Source of the DNA: Victivallales bacterium
Lineage (GTDB): Bacteria > Verrucomicrobiota > Lentisphaeria > Oligosphaerales > Lenti-02
Direction: 5' to 3'
DNA length: 5,828 nucleotides
Assembly (NCBI GenBank): GCA_018648945.1
Contig: JABGQJ010000508.1
Span: 1 to 5,828 of the forward strand
Shown here in pieces: positions 1 through 5,828 of the stretch. Under the pieces are notes generated by a model. The model did not search any database, was not told where the DNA came from, and saw nothing but the letters and a program-made list of their open reading frames with translations. Both the position numbers and the translations under genes were made by a program. Position 1 is the stretch's first letter; each line of letters begins with the position of its first letter.

Positions 1-619
1 GAAGACCCAGGCGGCGTTGCTGGAGGCGATGCAGGAGCGGATGGTGACCGTGGTCGGGCGGACCTACGAGTTGGACCGGCCCTTCTTCGTACTTGCCACC
101 CAGAACCCCATCGAGCAGGAGGGTACCTATCCCTTGCCCGAAGCCCAGCTCGACCGTTTCATGTTCTTCATCCGGGTCAACTACCCGAAGTTCGAGGAGG
201 AGATGGCGATCGCCCGGTTTACCACCGGCGACGATCTGCCGTCGCTGGATGTGATCCTGCCCGGCGAGAAGATCATGGAGTACCAGAGATTGGTGCGGCG
301 GGTGCCCGTTCCGGACCATGTGTACGATTACGTGGTGCGCTTGGTGCGCCTCTCCCGGCCGGGCCCCGAGGCCCCGGACTGGGTGAACAGCTGGATCACC
401 TGGGGCGCCGGGCCGCGCGCCGTGCAGTACCTCATCTTGGGCGGCAAGGCCCGGGCGGCGTTGGCCGGCAACTACATGGTTGGGCTGGAGGACGTGAAGG
501 CGGTGACCAACGAGGTGCTGACCCACCGCATGCAGCTCACTTTCCATGCCGAGAGCGAAGGCGTGACCACTCTCGACATCGTCGAGCGGCTGATGAGTGA
601 GGTCAACGGCGACTCGTGA
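1..619 (+). CDS. MoxR family AAA+ ATPase, 3' part (5' end outside window)
   Basis: C-terminal part of a MoxR-type AAA+ ATPase, a family of cytoplasmic chaperone-like ATPases that usually work with VWA-domain partners encoded next door. The reading frame is open from base 2 ([13 protein letters not shown]), so the gene begins upstream. In full-length MoxR proteins this stretch directly follows the Walker B segment, so Walker A and Walker B are not in the window. About 205 residues are visible. They contain the sensor-1 motif ATQNP (95-109), followed at once by [14 protein letters not shown], the signature MoxR stretch that includes a conserved Arg. The sensor-2 motif GAGPRA (404-421, Arg codon 416-418) lies in the C-terminal lid domain, and the end carries the usual [18 protein letters not shown] segment. 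No membrane segment is seen. The TGA stop overlaps the GTG start of the DUF58 gene by 4 bases. The TTG at 17 and the ATG at 29 are internal codons, not starts. The family call is near certain; the substrate is unknown. Confidence 0.96.
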   Translation, partial: KTQAALLEAMQERMVTVVGRTYELDRPFFVLATQNPIEQEGTYPLPEAQLDRFMFFIRVNYPKFEEEMAIARFTTGDDLPSLDVILPGEKIMEYQRLVRRVPVPDHVYDYVVRLVRLSRPGPEAPDWVNSWITWGAGPRAVQYLILGGKARAALAGNYMVGLEDVKAVTNEVLTHRMQLTFHAESEGVTTLDIVERLMSEVNGDS

Positions 620-1512
620 AGACCGACCGGCAACGAGACTTCCTTGACCCCAAGGTGCTGGCCCGGGTCGCGCGGCTGGAGCTGAATGCCCGCCTACCCA
701 TGGAGGGCAGCTTCGGCGGCCAGCACAAGAGCCCGCACCGGGGCTCCAGTGTCGAATTCGCCCAGTACCGGGAGTACGTGCCGGGGGACGACATCAGCAA
801 GCTGGACTGGCGGGCGTACGCCCGGTCGGATCGCTTCTACATCAAGGAATTCGAGGCGGACACGAATCTGCGCTGCCACATGCTCCTTGATTGCAGTGGC
901 TCGATGGCCTACGGCGATGTGACAGGCAAGTTCGACTACGCGCGGCGTCTGGCCGCGACCATGGCTCACCTGGCGGTGCGTCAAGGGGATGCGGTCGGCA
1001 TGTGCTGCTTCAACGGTCAGGTTGTCGAGGATGTGCCCGCCCGGACCGGGCCGCGCCATTTGGGGGCGGTCTACGATGTGCTGGAGAAGGTGGAGCCCGA
1101 AGGCGAGACCGATCTGGTCACGGTTCTGCACGATCTGGCCGAGCGGATCCGGCGTCGGGCATTGGTGGTGGTGATCTCGGACTTCTTCTCGGAGCCGGGA
1201 CCCTTGCTGGATTGCTTCAAACATCTCATCTTCCGCAAGCACGACCTCGCGGTGTTCCATGTGCTCGACCCGCGTGAGATGGACTTCGACTTCACCCGAC
1301 CGGTGCGTTTCCGGGATCTGGAGAGCTCGTTCAGCATGCTCACCGACCCGAGCGTGATGCGCCGGGACTACATGCGCGAGCTGAAGGCATGGTTGGGGGA
1401 ATTGCGCACGGGCTGCCTGCGCTACAAGGTGGATTACCACCAGGCGCGCACGAGCGACTCGGTGGAGGATGTTCTCTCGGCCTTCCTGTTGAGCCGAATG
1501 AGGCGGAAGTGA
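616..1512 (+). CDS. DUF58 domain protein with VWA-like fold (MoxR partner)
   Basis: A 298-residue soluble protein of the DUF58 family, which is almost always encoded next to moxR and is thought to be the VWA-type adaptor of that ATPase. The DUF58 signature lies at residues 43-67 ([17 protein letters not shown], then KLDWR) and is followed by [13 protein letters not shown]. The VWA core has the MIDAS motif D92-C-S94-G-S96 (bases 889-903), a probable third-loop Thr at residue 165 (GETDL) and the distal Asp189 in VVVISDFF. The metal site therefore looks complete. There is no hydrophobic segment, unlike longer DUF58 proteins that carry two N-terminal membrane helices, so it is probably cytoplasmic. 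The GTG start at 616 overlaps the moxR stop (GTGA). There is only a weak purine stretch upstream, which suggests translational coupling. The N-terminus [22 protein letters not shown] fits short DUF58 homologues (start at D-P-K-V-L about ten residues in). Partner and cellular role are inferred from context. Confidence 0.94.
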   Translation: MKTDRQRDFLDPKVLARVARLELNARLPMEGSFGGQHKSPHRGSSVEFAQYREYVPGDDISKLDWRAYARSDRFYIKEFEADTNLRCHMLLDCSGSMAYGDVTGKFDYARRLAATMAHLAVRQGDAVGMCCFNGQVVEDVPARTGPRHLGAVYDVLEKVEPEGETDLVTVLHDLAERIRRRALVVVISDFFSEPGPLLDCFKHLIFRKHDLAVFHVLDPREMDFDFTRPVRFRDLESSFSMLTDPSVMRRDYMRELKAWLGELRTGCLRYKVDYHQARTSDSVEDVLSAFLLSRMRRK

Positions 1513-1519
1513 CAGACGC

Positions 1520-3478
1520 TTGACTTTTCTGCAACCAATCATGCTCTGGGGACTGCTGGCGGCATCGACGCCAGTACTGATCCACTTCATCAACCGGATG
1601 CGGCACCGGCCCGTGCTTTGGGGGGCGATGCTGTTCCTCGCGCGGGCTCGGCGCAGCTCCACCAAGTTCGCCAAACTGCGCCGCTTTCTGCTACTTGCCT
1701 GCCGGGTGCTGGCCCTGGCGGCGTTGGCGTTTCTCCTGTCGCGTCCCCTGCTTGGCGGGTTCGTGGGGCGGTTGTTCGCGGGACCGCCGGAGTTGGTGGT
1801 GATTGTCCTCGACCGTTCGGCCAGCATGGAAGCTCGCACGGGAAATGGCGAAGAGACCCTGCGCAAACGGGCGTTGGTAAAACTGGCGGAGAGTCGCTCT
1901 CTGCTGGACGAAGTGCGGCGTATCGTGGTGCTGGACAGCGCCACCGGGAAACCCGTCGAGCTGCCGTCTGCGCACCAATTGGGCGACGAGCGGTTCTGGC
2001 ATGGCACGGACACCCGCGCGGATCTGCCGGCCTTGGTGGAGCGAGCCATGGTCGTTATCGGTGAGGCCGGCGCTGGCCGAGCCGAAGTGTGGGTCGTCTC
2101 CGACCTGCAGGCGGCCAACTGGCGACCGGCCGCCAATACCTGGCAGGGCTTCGCCGAGCGGCAGACCAGGCTGCGGCAGGATGTGGTCTTCCGCCTGCTC
2201 TCTCTGGCCGACGACACCCAAGCGAACGCAGCCGTCCGGGTGGTGGCTTCTGAACTGCGATTCGAGGGTTCTGGCCAGGTGCTCGACCTGTCCTTTGAGA
2301 TCATCGCGCCGCAAGCCCTCAACCAGAAGATGGTAGTTTCGCTTCAGCTGAACGGCCGGGCGCAGAATCTTGAGGTCCAGCTCACCAAGGGGCGTCTGTT
2401 TGTGCGCCGTTCGTTCCCGCTGGCCAATCGCGACGCCGGCTGGGGGATGGTGGAGATTCCTGCCGATGGCAACGCCCGGGACAACCGCGCGTTCTTTGCC
2501 TGGGAGCCGCCGGGTCAGCGCCTTGCGGTGGTCGTGGCCGAGAATGCGGCCGTAGGTCGCACTCTTGGTTTTGCGGCCTGTCCGGTTCCGGGCGATCCGG
2601 AACGCCTGCTCGAATCGCGGGCGCGCGGCCAGTTGGGGGATCTTGCTGGCGTCAGCCTGCTGATCTGGCAGGGACGACCGCCCGAGGGCGCGGACCGGGA
2701 AGTGGTCGAGGCCTTTCTTGAGCAAGGGGGGCAAGCTCTGTTCTTCCCCGGAGACAGAGCCGCTGGCGACCTGTTCGCCGGGCTGGGCTGGGCCAAGCCC
2801 GGCGTGGCTCCGCAGGACAAGCCATGGGCGGTCGCCAACTGGGACCAGGAGAACGGTCCGTTGGCCGGTACACCATCAGGCATTCAGCTCTCGGTGGATC
2901 GACTCAAGCTTCTTCGTACCTGCACCTTGCTTGGCACGACGGAGGAGCAGTTTGCTTTCCTGGTCGATGAAACGCCGTTCCTGGCGGCTTCGGCTGTCGG
3001 TGGCGGTCGGGCTTGGTTCTGCACGACTCTGCCCCATCGGGAGTGGTCTACGCTTGGGCGTGGCACGGTCCTCTTGCCCCTGGTTCAGCGCCTGCTGAAC
3101 GATGGCGGTCGCCGTTTCGGCCACATCCAGGTGCATGACTGCGGCGAGGAGGTGGAGTTGGCGGATCTTGTTCCGCTGGCTAGTGGCGTCTCCGGTGCCA
3201 ATGTCACGACGGCGGGGGTGTTCCGAAGCGACGCGGGCATGGTGGTATTGCGCCGCCCGGCGGAAGAGGACTTGCCCGGACGTCTGGCCGAGCCGGAGGT
3301 GCGGGAGCTGTTTGGGGATATCCCACTCCAGCTGCTGCATGACCGGCGCGGGACGCGACAGGCCGGGCTGCAGAGCGAGTTGTGGTGGGCGATGGCCTTG
3401 TTGGGGTTGCTGTTTATGCTGGGTGAAGCGTTGCTGACTGTGCGTCCTCCCCGCGGGGATCTGGAGGGCGCGCTATGA
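1520..3478 (+). CDS. BatA-like membrane protein with VWA domain (aerotolerance regulator N-terminal type)
   Basis: A 652-residue membrane protein. Residues 1-80 form the BatA / 'aerotolerance regulator N-terminal' region: MTFLQPIMLWGLLAASTPVLIHFI (first membrane segment, about 8-24), an Arg/Lys-rich loop containing HRPVLWGAMLFL, and a second segment at about 56-76. A VWA domain follows (about 90-230) with MIDAS D98-R-S100-A-S102 (1811-1825), GTDTRADL near 162-169 and the distal VVSDLQ (Asp195). A beta-rich stretch comes next (about 235-330), then a GATase-like alpha/beta region (about 334-525) with LLIWQGRPPEG and GGQALFFPGD but no Cys at the turn. The C-terminal membrane segment is at about 621-640. 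By the positive-inside rule the VWA and later domains face the periplasm. The TTG start is preferred because it yields the family N-terminus M-T-F-L-x-P; the next Met (1541) would cut into the first membrane segment. A modest purine stretch (1505-1509) precedes it. It lies 7 bases after the DUF58 gene. The role is inferred only: a membrane partner of MoxR/DUF58. BatA in Bacteroides gave the family its aerotolerance name. Confidence 0.92.
   Translation: MTFLQPIMLWGLLAASTPVLIHFINRMRHRPVLWGAMLFLARARRSSTKFAKLRRFLLLACRVLALAALAFLLSRPLLGGFVGRLFAGPPELVVIVLDRSASMEARTGNGEETLRKRALVKLAESRSLLDEVRRIVVLDSATGKPVELPSAHQLGDERFWHGTDTRADLPALVERAMVVIGEAGAGRAEVWVVSDLQAANWRPAANTWQGFAERQTRLRQDVVFRLLSLADDTQANAAVRVVASELRFEGSGQVLDLSFEIIAPQALNQKMVVSLQLNGRAQNLEVQLTKGRLFVRRSFPLANRDAGWGMVEIPADGNARDNRAFFAWEPPGQRLAVVVAENAAVGRTLGFAACPVPGDPERLLESRARGQLGDLAGVSLLIWQGRPPEGADREVVEAFLEQGGQALFFPGDRAAGDLFAGLGWAKPGVAPQDKPWAVANWDQENGPLAGTPSGIQLSVDRLKLLRTCTLLGTTEEQFAFLVDETPFLAASAVGGGRAWFCTTLPHREWSTLGRGTVLLPLVQRLLNDGGRRFGHIQVHDCGEEVELADLVPLASGVSGANVTTAGVFRSDAGMVVLRRPAEEDLPGRLAEPEVRELFGDIPLQLLHDRRGTRQAGLQSELWWAMALLGLLFMLGEALLTVRPPRGDLEGAL
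3463..3468 (+). promoter_or_regulatory. Shine-Dalgarno for the downstream VWA/GATase-like gene
   Basis: GGAGGG sits six bases ahead of the ATG at 3475, inside the last codons of the BatA-like gene. Motif and spacing are those of a strong ribosome binding site. It supports the ATG within the ATGA stop/start overlap as the true start and implies that this gene can initiate on its own as well as by coupling. Confidence 0.75.
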
Positions 3479-5658
3479 GCTCTCTCGTATTTGCCATATC
3501 GGGCTGGGACTGGGTGGCGATCCTTGCTACGGGACTGGTCTTCGCCACCTTTGCCGTGCTGAACACGCTGCGCGCCGAGCGGCGTCTGCAGGCGTTTCTG
3601 ATCGAGTTGCCGCGCTTGCTGACTGCGCTGTTCCTTGCCTTCACGCTCTTCGAGCCCGAACTGGTGCATGTGGACCCCAAGGAGCGCAAGCCCGGCGCGC
3701 TGATCCTGGTGGACTCGTCGCCGAGCATGAAGACCAACGACGAAGTTGGTGGCCAGGGGGTCGCTACCCGCGAATTCGCTGCCGAGGAACTGGCCAGTTC
3801 GCCCATGGTCGAGGCCCTGAGGGAACGCTACAACGTGGCGGTGGATCACTTTGCCGGTTCCGGCGGGACCACCGACGGAACTGACATCGAAGAGGCCCTG
3901 CGCGTGGCCCTGGCCAGTCGTCCTGGGCTGCGGGCCGTGGTGTTGCTCTCGGATGGTGACTGGAATATGGGGCTGGCGCCTTCGGCGGCGGCGCTGCGCT
4001 ATCAGGCGCGGGGGGTGAGTGTCTTCGGAATCGGCGTGGGTCGTGATCGGGAGCAGCCCGATCTGCGCTTGGAGGACGTGCGGGTGCCCACCTTCTGCGT
4101 GCTCAATGAGCGAGTGGTGATCCCCTTCACCCTCCGCAACCATCTGCGGCGGGCTCTCGGAACGACGGTCACGCTCACGGCCAGCGACGGGCAGACCGAC
4201 AGCAAGCGGGTCTCACTGGACCCGGGCGCGGTTCTGCACGACTCCTTCCTCTGGCGCCCTAGCAGCTTGGGTGGAGTCGGAATGAGGGTGTCCATCCCAA
4301 ATGAACGGGATGACGAGAATCTGGCGAACAACGCGATTTCCAGTGAGATCAGCGTGCGTCGGGAAGTGATCAAGGTGCTGGTCATCGAGAGTCGCCCGCG
4401 GTGGGAGTACCGCTTCATCCGCAATGCCCTCTTCCGCGATCCCGGCGTGGAGGTCCATACGCTCCTTTTCCACCAGTCCGGCATGACTCGTGGGGGTGGC
4501 CCCGGCTACATTCCGGACTTCCCGGCCACCAAGGCCAAGCTGTCCGGCTATGATGTGATCTTCCTTGGTGATGTGTCGGTCGGGACGGAGGACGCCATGC
4601 TGAGCAAAGAGCAGGCGGAGCTGATCCGAGGCCTGGTGGAGAAGCAGGCCAGCGGTTTGGTCTTCATGCCTGGAGCGGCAGGGCTGCATGCCACGATCGC
4701 CGATTCGCCGTTGGCGGATCTCTATCCCGTGACCTTGGATGGCAAGACCCCGAATGGGTTCGGCAGCAGTCTCCCCGCGACGCTTTCGTTAACGCGGGCT
4801 GGGAGTGACCATCTGCTCACCAGCCTTGCTGACAGCCCAGCCGCCAACCGGGCGCTCTGGCGGCAGTTGCCGGGATTCCACTGGTACGCGGCCGTGCAGC
4901 GGGCGAAGCCGGGCAGCGAGGTACTCGCCGTCCATTCCGTGGCGCGGGGCGAGTGGGGACGGACGCCATTGCTGGTCAGCCGGCCGAGCGGGAACGGTCG
5001 AGTTCTGTTTATGGGCACTGATTCGGCGTGGCGCTGGCGGCGTGGCGTCGAGGACAAGTACCACTACCGTTTCTGGGGGCAGGTGGTGCGCTGGATGGCC
5101 CATCGGCGGCATGTGGCGGCGGGGCGCAGTGTGCGCCTCTTCCATACTCCCGAGCGTCCGGTGCAGGGCGATACCGTTGATCTGCGCGTCACCGCCTTCG
5201 ATGCGGCTGGCTTCCCCCTTGAGAACGCCTCCTTGCGGTGCACCGTCCAGGCTCCCGATGGCCAGTCGCGGGATCTGGACCTACGCGCCGAGGAAGGCGG
5301 CTGGGGTACCTACGAGGGGTCCTTCGTGGCGACGGCGGCCGGCGAGCATATCCTGCACGTGGGCGATCCGGCGGGGGAGGTCTCCTTCGAGACGCGGGTT
5401 GTGGTGCTGGGCAAGACTCGCGAGCCCGTGGGGCGCCCTGCGCGGCATGACGTGCTGCGTGAGATCAGCCGTCTGACGGATGGCTCCTTCGGCGACATGC
5501 GACGAGCCAAGGAGGTCCTCGGTTCGCTACAGTCCTTGCCCGAACGCGAGGAGAGCGCGCGGCGCACGCGGCTCTGGTGTTCGTGGTGGTGGGGCCTGAT
5601 TCCGCTCCTGCTCATGGGCATCCACTGGGTTTCCCGGAAGGCCGTCGGGCTGATCTGA
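3475..5658 (+). CDS. Membrane VWA protein with glutamine-amidotransferase-like domain
   Basis: A 727-residue membrane protein. It has two N-terminal membrane segments (about 11-30 and 46-60) around a basic loop (TLRAERRLQ) and a VWA domain (about 73-190) with MIDAS D80-S-S82-P-S84 (3712-3726), GTDIEEAL (Thr136) and LLSDGDWN (Asp160). A beta-sandwich linker covers about 197-295. A class I GATase-like alpha/beta region (about 298-545) begins KVLVIESRPRWEYRFIRNAL, continues through YDVIFLGDV and SGLVFMPGAAG, and ends with GRVLFMGTDSAWRWRRG and YHYRFWGQVVRWM. A second beta-sandwich, resembling Ig or macroglobulin-like domains, spans about 555-645. A short conserved helical tail (LREISRLTDGSFGDM) and a C-terminal membrane segment (about 701-719) complete it. 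The position of the nucleophile Cys is taken by Pro-Gly, so glutaminase activity is unlikely. Topology predicts the large domains to be periplasmic. The ATG start overlaps the preceding stop (ATGA) and has a good Shine-Dalgarno. The family is common in PVC-group bacteria next to MoxR and DUF58 (recalled knowledge); its substrate and exact function are unknown. Confidence 0.92.
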   Translation: MSSLVFAISGWDWVAILATGLVFATFAVLNTLRAERRLQAFLIELPRLLTALFLAFTLFEPELVHVDPKERKPGALILVDSSPSMKTNDEVGGQGVATREFAAEELASSPMVEALRERYNVAVDHFAGSGGTTDGTDIEEALRVALASRPGLRAVVLLSDGDWNMGLAPSAAALRYQARGVSVFGIGVGRDREQPDLRLEDVRVPTFCVLNERVVIPFTLRNHLRRALGTTVTLTASDGQTDSKRVSLDPGAVLHDSFLWRPSSLGGVGMRVSIPNERDDENLANNAISSEISVRREVIKVLVIESRPRWEYRFIRNALFRDPGVEVHTLLFHQSGMTRGGGPGYIPDFPATKAKLSGYDVIFLGDVSVGTEDAMLSKEQAELIRGLVEKQASGLVFMPGAAGLHATIADSPLADLYPVTLDGKTPNGFGSSLPATLSLTRAGSDHLLTSLADSPAANRALWRQLPGFHWYAAVQRAKPGSEVLAVHSVARGEWGRTPLLVSRPSGNGRVLFMGTDSAWRWRRGVEDKYHYRFWGQVVRWMAHRRHVAAGRSVRLFHTPERPVQGDTVDLRVTAFDAAGFPLENASLRCTVQAPDGQSRDLDLRAEEGGWGTYEGSFVATAAGEHILHVGDPAGEVSFETRVVVLGKTREPVGRPARHDVLREISRLTDGSFGDMRRAKEVLGSLQSLPEREESARRTRLWCSWWWGLIPLLLMGIHWVSRKAVGLI

Positions 5659-5828
5659 GGGTCTTCCGGCAATTGCCTACGCGCTGACGGAGATGGAGGG
5701 GAGGGATGCCAGTGGCTGGGATCTGCGGGGGCTCCCGTCGCCCGTTCCGGGCTCCGCGCTCAGGGACGAGCGCATCTCCAGGCGCGGGATCGGCTGGGGG
5801 CTCTGGAGATGCGGTGGTCCTCCATCAT
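5659..5828. other. Downstream flank, no confident gene
   Basis: 170 bases after the last stop. The tract is very GC-rich and contains no U-tract terminator. Three + frames are open to the window end for about 40-56 codons: one continues directly after the 5656-5658 stop, one has an ATG at 5693, and one has an ATG at 5706 behind a purine run (5696-5705). None has recognisable protein character. On the - strand a frame enters from beyond the window and ends at TAG (complement of 5678-5680), reading ...RSSLSAEPGTGDGSPRSQP..., which could be the tail of a convergent gene or chance. Openness in most frames is what extreme GC gives, so none is called. The inverted repeats here are listed separately. 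Confidence 0.5.
5771..5813. repeat. Perfect 11-bp inverted repeat (hairpin), 21-base loop
   Basis: CGCATCTCCAG at 5771-5781 is the exact reverse complement of CTGGAGATGCG at 5803-5813, separated by 21 GC-rich bases. The stem would be stable in RNA or single-stranded DNA. No T-run follows on either side, so a standard intrinsic terminator is not supported. It may be part of a dispersed intergenic repeat or of a larger RNA fold (see findings). The repeat itself is directly visible; its function is unknown. Confidence 0.7.

Noticed and set aside
694..2322. Long open frame on the - strand (542 codons) across the DUF58 and BatA-like genes
   Set aside because: It is antisense to two well-recognised proteins and its translation is Arg/Ser/Pro-rich with no family character. 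In GC-rich DNA the antisense frame is often stop-free. The same applies to the - strand frames at 1691-2734 and 3085-4143.
4805..5476. + strand open frame of 223 codons inside the last gene
   Set aside because: It is an alternative-frame shadow of the VWA/GATase-like gene, whose own frame carries conserved motifs throughout this stretch. The Arg/Ser/Cys-rich reading is typical of out-of-frame GC-rich sequence.
1..5658. CRISPR array, tRNA, rRNA or insertion sequence
   Set aside because: The stretch is continuous protein-coding sequence with no spaced direct repeats, no tRNA-like cloverleaf and no transposase motifs.
5668..5677. Perfect 10-bp palindrome GGCAATTGCC just after the operon stop, considered as terminator or operator
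   Set aside because: As a hairpin it gives only three base pairs around AATT, and no T-run follows. A 10-bp palindrome alone is too short to call an operator.
5771..5828. Intrinsic terminator from the 11-bp hairpin
   Set aside because: The base sequence after the right arm (GTGGTCCTCCATCAT) has no U-tract, and the 21-base loop is long for a terminator.
5740..5828. Integron attC-like site, because of the paired inverted repeats
   Set aside because: No GTTRRRY / RYYYAAC core sites are present, and there is no integron context.
5693..5828. New + strand gene starting at ATG 5693 or 5706
   Set aside because: A purine run precedes 5706, but neither peptide shows domain character or plausible composition, and all + frames are open here, so openness carries no information.

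Overview
The window is a GC-rich bacterial segment, coding on the + strand from the first base to 5658, with a non-coding or ambiguous 170-base tail. It carries the 3' part of a MoxR-type AAA+ ATPase gene followed by three complete genes: a soluble DUF58/VWA protein, a BatA-type membrane VWA protein, and a second, larger membrane VWA protein with a glutamine-amidotransferase-like fold. This is the conserved MoxR-DUF58-VWA ('Bat-like') cluster. From remembered family resemblance, the last protein (motifs IESRPRWEYRFIRNAL and GTDSAWRWRRG plus the conserved stretch after it) looks most like homologues in Verrucomicrobiota or other PVC-group bacteria. That assignment is inference and was not tested by a search.

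Layout: 1-619 moxR (the N-terminal half, with Walker A and B, lies upstream of the window); 616-1512 DUF58 (GTG start inside a 4-base GTGA overlap); 1520-3478 BatA-like VWA protein (TTG start, 7-base gap); 3475-5658 VWA/GATase-like protein (ATG start inside a 4-base ATGA overlap, with a good Shine-Dalgarno). The spacing points to one translationally coupled transcript. Its promoter must lie upstream of the window, and no internal promoter is visible.

Working model (family knowledge plus inference): the MoxR ATPase and the DUF58 protein are cytoplasmic and act together as a chaperone-like ATPase and its VWA adaptor. The two membrane proteins each have two N-terminal membrane segments separated by an Arg/Lys-rich loop and one C-terminal membrane segment, which by the positive-inside rule places their VWA and GATase-like regions in the periplasm. 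All three VWA domains keep the DxSxS metal-binding motif. The GATase-like regions show no catalytic cysteine at the expected turn, so they are probably binding or scaffold modules and not enzymes.

The tail (5659-5828) has no convincing gene. It is very GC-rich, open in several frames on both strands, and contains a perfect 11-bp inverted repeat (5771-5781 / 5803-5813) inside a weaker long-range pairing (5692-5700 / 5818-5826). It could be a dispersed repeat, a structured RNA or 3'-UTR element, or the end of a convergent gene.
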